Shown in pieces: positions 57,098-64,000 of a stretch of DNA of 64,000 bases. The notes beneath the pieces are model-generated. The model had not been told where the DNA came from, ran no database searches, and saw only the letters and a list, made by a program, of their open reading frames with translations. Within the stretch, counting starts at the first letter, position 1. Every line of letters begins with the position of its first letter. The DNA comes from Daphnia pulex (Eukaryota; Arthropoda; Branchiopoda; Diplostraca; Daphniidae): the NCBI RefSeq assembly GCF_021134715.1, contig NC_060028.1:4362501-4426500 (forward strand), read 5' to 3'. The position numbers and the translations under genes are program-made.

Positions 57098-57404
57098 GTG
57101 GCTAAATTGTGGAAATAAAAGAAAGGGATTTTAAAAACGTTTCTTCAAATCCATTAGTTTGACTGTTTGAGGTTAAAGATTAAAAACGGAACTTGTGACA
57201 ATTAATTTTAAATAAAAATTTAAATAAAATAAAAATAAATACAAAATACAAAGTTTAACGATGATTTATTACAGTACGGCAATGACCTTTTTGTAAATCT
57301 ACAGACGACAATAATATTTCAGCTCCCTTTTTCAAAATTTTCACAGCGTGTTATTAATTTGATCGATTTTATGGGCATTCAATTTACTGTGTTAATATTA
57401 TAAA

Positions 57405-58525
57405 ATGGATATGATTGCTGCTGCCTATGGATGTGAAAGTGACGAAGAAGATTCAGATCCCTGGGCTTCCTCCCGAGTGTCTGCGAAGCGGACAATCGGA
57501 AGAGATGAAGAATTTTCCAGCAGGCCTTTCAAGAAAGTCCCTAACAGATTGCCTGCTCCCAAGTTAAATAAATATGAATTTAAAAAAATAAGGCAATATT
57601 AAAACTCTTTTTTTTATGACAGGCTTATCACACATGAAGAGCCAGATGAAGTTGTTGATGACCCATCTCAGCACGGAAATAGAATTAGAAGTTTCCCACA
57701 TGAAAGAGGAAATTGGGCATCATTTATTTATTTGCCTTGTCAGTACTCAACAACACAGAATGAAGGATTTAGATCCACAAATGTTAGTGATAAATTCTTA
57801 ATGTCAGCATTTCTTTTACACAGGGGAAGGAGACTCTAACTTTGTGAATTCAGTTGAATTAATCACCCAATGTTTCCAGAACTATGGAATTGAACTCCAA
57901 ATTTGTGATGATTTCCACATAAGTTTAACAAAAACATTTATTTTACGGCATCTTTGGATTGAAGGTTTTGTCAATTCTGTTAAAAAACAACTAAATGGTA
58001 TCTCAAGGTTTGTTGTTATTTGTTATATACTAATACTGTTTTCATTTGGGTCTTTTTTTTAAATACTGTCTTTATTTAGGCCTTTTCAATTACTAGGTAC
58101 CAATGTACTGTCGGTTTACACAAATGAAGAAAGAAACAGAACTTTTCTTGGTATAATCCTGTGAACACTATGCATGACATGGCTCAATTACAATCCATTT
58201 TTTTTGTAGCCATTAATATTGAAGATCCTTCCGGAATGCTGAATGTTTTAACCCAAAAAATGGACTCTTGTATGATTGAATACCAACTTCCTACATTTTA
58301 CAAGGTTTTTTTTATTCGCAATGGATTTAAACCTAATTTTTTTCTACCTTCCTTATTTTTATTTTGAAGGAAGCCTGTCATCACGTGAGTATTGCGTGGT
58401 GTGTCGGCGACAAAAAAGAAGAGCTCGAAAAGATTGCAGCTGGTTTAAAACTTGAAATAGAGCAAACTGCGTGTAATATGGCTGAAGTGAGATGCAAAAT
58501 CGGAAACTTAGTAAAGCGACTGTGA
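57405..58525 (+). CDS. USB1: U6 snRNA phosphodiesterase USB1
   Basis: USB1 trims the oligo-U tail of U6 snRNA in the nucleus and leaves a cyclic phosphate. Six exons: 57405-57562, 57623-57738, 57824-58007, 58080-58150, 58210-58304, 58370-58525; 780 nt, 259 aa (265 in human). N-terminus [20 protein letters not shown] is acidic and disordered. Exon 2 carries [19 protein letters not shown]. Exon 3 holds the first catalytic motif [18 protein letters not shown]. Exon 4: [15 protein letters not shown]. Exon 5 ends YQLPTFYK. Exon 6 holds the second motif [11 protein letters not shown]. Both H-x-S motifs of the 2H phosphoesterase fold are intact. The end [12 protein letters not shown] differs from the usual KSGNKFFSMPL, so the last residues may be diverged. 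Likely functional. Confidence 0.92.
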
Positions 58526-58719
58526 ATGATTTTGAGAAAAGTCGGTCATACTCATTTATGCTTCATTCATTGCCCATCTCATATAGCCTACAATCTATTA
58601 CAATTTTGACTAAAAGCTTAAAATTTTCCATTAAAATGTGTGGTAAGAGAAAACAAAATTGCCTCTTTTCCTGTAGGTGATTTGAGTGTCTAATGCAGGA
58701 TGTCTAATCAAAATTCGGG

Positions 58720-58725
58720 AATAAA
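58720..58725 (+). terminator. Putative polyadenylation signal of USB1
   Basis: AATAAA about 195 bases after the USB1 stop. Confidence 0.5.
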
Positions 58726-59047
58726 TTTTTTAGATAGATAAATGAAAATAACATGGATCTTTTTTTATTATTTTTTATTCATTTTTGTAAATTATGAAAT
58801 CTATTTTTGGCTGTTTATGTAATTGAACTCAGTCCTGTTTCTTTACATATACTTAAAGTGCTTAAATTGATTTGATTAAATTGATTTAATTTATTGTTCA
58901 TTCTAGACCATTAGAAGTTTTGTTATAATTGCAATAACGTTTTAACTGCAGGTGGAAACATTGTATTGTAGACCAGTACTAAGACTGAGAGAGAGGAGAA
59001 TTCGTAAGACGTGCATGGGCCATGGAGACATATTTTTGAAGCAAGAT

Positions 59048-59966
59048 CTAACCAACTCGGTAATTTTGGGAGGACGGGCGATTCTGCCTCCCGCATTTCT
59101 TTTTTAAGCGATTAATATCCTTTTTTAATTGAACAATTGTCTCCTTTTGTTCTTCTACGTAACGTTTCAGATCTTGAGCTTCTCTAGCGATTCGAATGTG
59201 GGTTCTGCCACGTTCGCGCACCCTTTCCTGTGTTAAAAGGAAAAGTTTTTTAAACCTGAATACGGGAATTACGAAAAGAACACCTAATTTTGCCACCTAA
59301 TTTGCTGATGGAATTTTACTTGTCCATGAGTCACAAGTCATAACTTACCAGTAGCCACGAATTCTTCTGGAGCCTTTCCTGATATTTCTTTTCATCACGG
59401 CGAAGGATAGTTAAGGTGCGAAGTCTTTCTGAATTTAAAAGGAGCTCCTGTAATCAAAAATTGAATTGTTAGATAGTTGTCTATAATACTTTGACAAGAG
59501 AAATAGTCGAGACCTCGGAAAGCGTGCACTGTAATTCAGAACATTCTCCCTAAATAAGAAAAGAAAACTCATTAAGGTTAACTATTTAGGAAATTTTCTG
59601 GTAAAGTTGCCGATTAAAACTCGATTTAACACACGTTTTAGTCGAGGTTTAAGTTTGGATCGTTCATACTCTGAGCTTAAGACTAGCTCGTTTCAATTTA
59701 ATTTCTGAAATATTTTTTCCTTTGACCTTTTCAAATTTAATAGCTTATTTCTTCTGAGTTGAAAAATATTAAATGCATTTATTTATACGCACACGACTTA
59801 TTTGATAACGCTGCCAGAGCAACGCAGATAGTTTCTTCAGGATACGGATGATTTTTTCGTCCAGCGGTCTTTCAGCGGCTACGGCACATGTTTTTTCGAG
59901 ATAAACTTCGAGGTTGTCGATAGGAATTTCAAATTCTTTGTTGAGCGCGATGTACAGATTATCCAT
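59048..59966 (-). CDS. Unidentified coiled-coil protein, 162 residues
   Basis: Four minus-strand exons, all in phase 0: 59966-59793, 59549-59514, 59447-59349, 59227-59048; 489 nt including the TAG. Exon 1: MDNLYIALNKEFEIPIDNLE, then LEKTCAVAAERPLDEKIIRI and ALLWQRYQISR, ending at a GTGCGT donor, the weakest of the set. Exon 2: GECSELQCTLSE. Exon 3: ELLLNSERLRTLTILRRDEK and KYQERLQKNSWLL. Exon 4: ERVRERGRTHIRIAREAQDL, KRYVEEQKETIVQLKKDINR, LKKKCGRQNR, ending YRVG. The second half has heptad-like charged and Leu spacing and should form a coiled coil. I do not recognise the family; a small centrosomal, ciliary or structural protein is possible but unsupported. It converges with USB1, leaving about 520 bases between the two stops. 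Confidence 0.8.
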
Positions 59967-60606
59967 CGTACTCTAAAAAAGAATGACCATCCAAAACAGG
60001 ATATGTTATAATTAGATTGAGTGCAAGCTTATACAAAGGGAAACAGAAGAAGGAATATAGTCGTCTCCTACTTGAGAAAGAAGCGCAGATGTAATTTAGT
60101 CACTACTCTAATATTGACCAAAAGCGTATTCAGACAGATTTTCTCTTTTGACGTTTTTCCTACACAGGGCACTTTGGATACTTTCTCTCTATATATCACA
60201 CATTAAGCGTATAATCTTGACTGCTACTTATTCCAAATTGAAAGTAATTTTAAAGTAGTGCAGTTTTTCAACAAATTTTTTCCTCTTTACAAATCCGGGC
60301 GAATTTTTTTTCATAAAAGCGAAACTTCCGTTTGTCGTTGGAAGCAATAACTAAGTAACTACTAAAGAATTATCCTAGCGAACTGTTTTTTCGTATCCAT
60401 GGTAACAGAGAAGTTAGTGTGCTGACAGCAGAATTGACTGCATAGGAAACAAATATTTCACCAGATTTGATTGCTTATCCTGCGCATTTCAAGTTTTTCC
60501 AAGTACAAAACAAAAAGCAAGCGCTGAACAAATGCGCAATACATGCCTTACAACCATGAATCTTGTGTATTCCTGTGGTGATTTTATTAAAATTATTATT
60601 CCGTAA

Positions 60607-60656
60607 ATAGACTAAAGGAGCGCGACAGCGCGCAGCCGCGCACGCCTTAATCTATT
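60607..60656. repeat. GC-rich stem-loop
   Basis: AATAGACTAAAGG is mirrored by CCTTAATCTATT around a GCGCGACAGCGCGCAGCCGCGC core. A compact hairpin in AT-rich sequence between two genes. Confidence 0.5.
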
Positions 60657-61853
60657 CCCCAGTCTCTACGGCTATCACGCAAAATTCAAATTTTTTTTGG
60701 ACGAAGTAAGAAATCCGATGACAGGGCACTCTGCCACTCTCTGCCAATAGTCCAGTTTAGCGCTCAATTAAATACAAACGCTTTTCAAATTCGATATCAC
60801 CTAGATTATTTAACTGTATCGCTACCGCAAATCACCATACAAGTAAAAAAAAGTTATACATCTACCAAATGGCAGGACGATCGTTAAAGAAATGAAATAT
60901 TGCTAAATTTCAGATTTGATTAATAGACATTTTGCTTTTCCTTGTACAGCAGTCTGTGAATTTTTGATACAACATCGTCCCACAATAATCAGTGTAGCAT
61001 CAAACAATGTAGACGGATGGAATTTGAAAGACTAATATTATTGGAAAGCGGAGTCGACTAAGTTGAGCGGATGGAATGCCAACTCCATTTAGGGGCTAGG
61101 TGGTCGTACAGACTACAGAAATGGAGTTACTCACTTTGCCAACATTCATCGTATTAAATTTTTCTGCCTGATACTATTTCACTTTTTCACACTTCCCATT
61201 TACATAAAAAACACTGTTAAATGAAATTAAGTCAGGAAACGTCTAGGAAAATCTACCATATTTTATGTTTGAATTATATCATGTTTGATTTGATTTTAAA
61301 TTGGTTTTTATTATTGTTCGTAGTTCGTTATACTGTATTGACTATTGAGAAGGTTTCACCGTGAAAAAAAAAAACAAGTAAGTTCCACGCAAATTAGTAT
61401 ACGTGCGCACTGCGCACGCGCATTTAACATGGAAGGGGGGGAAGGATGTATGTTTCGAACGATTTTGTAAACGAATGTGACATCTAGCGACCATTGTTAT
61501 AGAATATCGAACGAATTACATGACGACGATTACAGAAATAAGCAAAGAAACAGGCTATGGAAATAGGGGTCCGAAAATCGGCTGCAAAGCTCTTATGGAC
61601 CGATAGTCTGATTACTGTAATTGCTGTAATTTCTCAGTGTGTTTATTATCTATTTCTATTTCTATAATATTAATGCAATGTAATGTGGTAACTGATTAGC
61701 AAGTTGATCAGTTTACACTACTGACTATACATAGTGCAAGCAACAAAAAGTGGACACAGTTTAATGTGAAACATAAAACTAGATTTTTAATTCTTTATTG
61801 GATTGCTTATTTCTGAAACAAGTTTTTTTTCTAAGCCTGTGTTTTATGAAAAA
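60657..61853. other. Upstream region of the DHHC gene, no other gene seen
   Basis: AT-rich intergenic sequence that should contain the promoter of the DHHC gene. A GTGCGCACTGCGCACGCGCAT palindromic stretch lies near 61404. No exon is recognised. Confidence 0.45.
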
Positions 61854-63513
61854 ATGCCTCTATTTCGCAAGGATCCCTGTGGAATTATTTGCATTTTCAT
61901 GACATATTTGGCTGTGTTTTACGCAGACTATGTTGTTGTGAGATGGATTGTTATTCAAACTCTTCACAACAGGTAAAGACTCCCTTGAATATTTTGTTGT
62001 TCCATAAAAACTCATAGTTTTTGTTATTCTTTAAATTTACTTTTTATTTACAGTTTATGGGGAGCTTTTCATGCAGTTGCATTCAACTCCATAATTTTAC
62101 TTCTCACCTTCTCTCACTTGCGGACAGTGTTTTCAGACCCTGGCATTGTCCCTCTTCCGCAGAGCAAACTAGATTTTGCTGAACTTCACACAGGTCTGAT
62201 AATAGTTATTATTATTCTTTGTTGTAATATTATTTATTTTGCTTTATTGTTTCTCAGTTTCAAATGGTATTATATTTTTTTTAGATGGTACTACTTATAA
62301 ATTTGTATTAGGTTTAAGTGTAGCAAGGGTAGTCAGCTCATAAATTACCGTGTTGAAACTTGAAAGTATAGCCTACTATAAAAGTGGAAATCATGCGAAC
62401 ATAGATACATAAGTATTTTATTTAACACAGTAAAATAAAATGTACAAGCCATTACCTCCCACCAATTTACATTATAGGAAACTAAGAATATGCGTATGCT
62501 TTTAATAGGTTGATGCTTTTAAATAGGTTTACAACAATTAATTTAATCAACTGCTTAAAACATATCTGTAATTATTATTTAGGGACACATAAGGAACCAT
62601 CAGGAAAAGATGAGTACACTGTTTGCGCACGATGTGAAACGTACCGGTATGAGATATTTTATAATTGTATACATATGTGTGCTATCAACAATTTAGTTTT
62701 AATGAGCATTTTTTCTGTAGTCCTCCCAGAGCTCATCACTGTAGGTAATTTTTTTTTAGTTTACTGTGATCAGGTTTTAGAACGCAATTTGACAAACAAA
62801 TCTTTATTTTTTTAAGGATTTGCCAGAGATGTGTGCGCAGAATGGATCATCATTGCCCCTGGGTGAATAACTGTATCGGTAAATAAGATAATTTACTTCA
62901 ATTACAGAGGCAAACATATAAAAAAAAAAACATTGTATTGCAGGTCAATACAACCAGAAATACTTCCTTCAATTCCTGTTTTATGTGGGAATATTGTCCG
63001 CCTATGCCGTCTTTCTAGTAGTTTTTTCCTGGATTCAAGATTGTGAAGATTGTCATAAGGACAAATTAATAACCCAGACAAGAATGTAAGGTTTACTCCG
63101 ATAAAGCTCATATATTAAGATTTATGTTCCAGCCAATGTTTTAAAACTAAGATTGATTTCAAATAAGATTGCACTCAATCATACTCGTGGTTGAAAGTGG
63201 GCTGTTTGGATTGTTTGTGACAGCGATAATGTGTGATCAGCTGCAGGCTATTTTTGGCGACGAGACGGCCGTTGAACAAGCAAAACAACAAGGGCCATTC
63301 AGGTACTTAACTTTCGGTTTTCATTCATTTATACTTTATCGCCAGAAAGAAATCTACTTAATCGTCTTCTGTTCGCAATTTGTAATTAGGCCAAGAAAAC
63401 CTCGACTAGCATTGCTAACAGAAGTGTGTGGTCGGGGAAGTCCAGTTTTCTGGGTATTTCCTTGTCAGTCACCACCCAAAGATTTAGATTTCATATCAGG
63501 ATACGATGTCTAA
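61854..63513 (+). CDS. DHHC palmitoyltransferase, ZDHHC3/ZDHHC7-like
   Basis: A membrane protein S-acyltransferase, probably of the Golgi as in ZDHHC3/7. Eight exons: 61854-61972, 62054-62193, 62583-62646, 62721-62744, 62817-62878, 62944-63085, 63168-63302, 63390-63513; 810 nt, 269 aa. TM1 and TM2 lie in [19 protein letters not shown] and [14 protein letters not shown], followed by the conserved DPG (SDPGIVPLP). The catalytic Cys-rich domain is spread over exons 3-6: [17 protein letters not shown] (an exon of only 24 bases), [20 protein letters not shown] and [14 protein letters not shown] is intact. TM3 and TM4 are in exons 6 and 7 ([37 protein letters not shown]). The C-terminus [13 protein letters not shown] differs from vertebrate ZDHHC3, so the exact orthology is open. 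Confidence 0.92.
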
Positions 63514-63729
63514 TTTAACATCCTTGTTCCCCATTGTTTGTTTGTGAAATGCATTCCTCATATCTTGGAGCAATATTTATTTTCTCCACTATCAATGCCT
63601 TCCTTTACTATATGTTGATGTCTAGTTTTTTCCCCCTCCCTTTGATCTTTCCCTCTAGATCAACATGACAGCAAACTTCTTAAACGTTAAGCGACGACAA
63701 AGGTACTATTAAATATTATAAAATGAAAT

Positions 63730-63735
63730 AATAAA
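63730..63735 (+). terminator. Putative polyadenylation signal of the DHHC gene
   Basis: AATAAA about 215 bases after the stop codon. Confidence 0.5.
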
Positions 63736-64000
63736 TTAAAGAAGACATTGCTGAAGATAAGTCGCTTGACGTTCTTTTATGTTTTGTGAAAGGCAACTTT
63801 AAATCTTGAAAAGAGCACACATCCATGCATGCATGTTCTGTTAGCTTGCAGAATTTCTGTTTGCTACTCAAAATACATCGATAAAATGAATTCGGATAAT
63901 CTTTTGGCTATTTTTATTTCTCTGTTAACGGTGTAGTTGTTACACATGGGAATTGTGTCAAAAGTAACAATGCGCCTTTAAATATTAGGTAATAAAAACT

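Noticed and set aside
1-64000. CRISPR arrays, bacterial operons, prophage.
   Set aside because: The window is eukaryotic; the tandem repeats seen are microsatellites or transposon parts with no spacer-repeat periodicity.

Overview
This is eukaryotic, arthropod DNA. It is AT-rich, its spliced genes have many short introns of about 50-100 bases, and it carries a beaten-path (beat) gene, a family known from arthropods. The gene style and the transposon mix suggest a branchiopod crustacean such as Daphnia. That is inference; nothing in the window names the species.

The left half (about 1-33 kb) is a transposon graveyard. In order it holds: a Ty3/gypsy pol remnant with a 3' LTR; a LEM-domain exon; two broken transposon genes; a nested inverted-repeat element with tRNA-like arms; two head-to-tail gene-carrying elements; a CR1/L2-type non-LTR reverse transcriptase; a first hAT transposase; a gag remnant; a small spliced gene whose two introns look homologous; a second hAT transposase split by a third gene-carrying element; a BEL/Pao reverse transcriptase fragment; and several foldback elements. 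The three gene-carrying elements (9738-11637, 11638-13635, 22658-24866) share ends, begin with TC, and sit between A and T with no target duplication. They carry exon-intron fragments of two host RNA-helicase genes, SUV3/SUPV3L1 and a DDX56-like gene. This is the most interesting system in the window.

The centre (36-44 kb) is one beat-family immunoglobulin gene on the minus strand. I resolved it into eight exons with consistent splice phases, giving 340 residues with a signal peptide and a hydrophobic C-terminus. Upstream of it lie about 10 kb (43.5-53.5 kb) without a recognisable gene or transposon but with many microsatellites.

The right end (53.5-63.6 kb) is a compact housekeeping cluster: TXNDC17 (minus, 4 exons, 124 aa), a decayed NFS1 cysteine desulfurase copy (minus), USB1 U6 snRNA phosphodiesterase (plus, 6 exons, 259 aa), an unidentified 162-residue coiled-coil protein (minus, 4 exons), and a DHHC palmitoyltransferase (plus, 8 exons, 269 aa). 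For every intact gene the exon lengths sum to a whole number of codons, which supports the models.

All family calls come from reading conserved motifs, without a database search. Exon borders come from GT/AG signals and reading phase, without transcript data.
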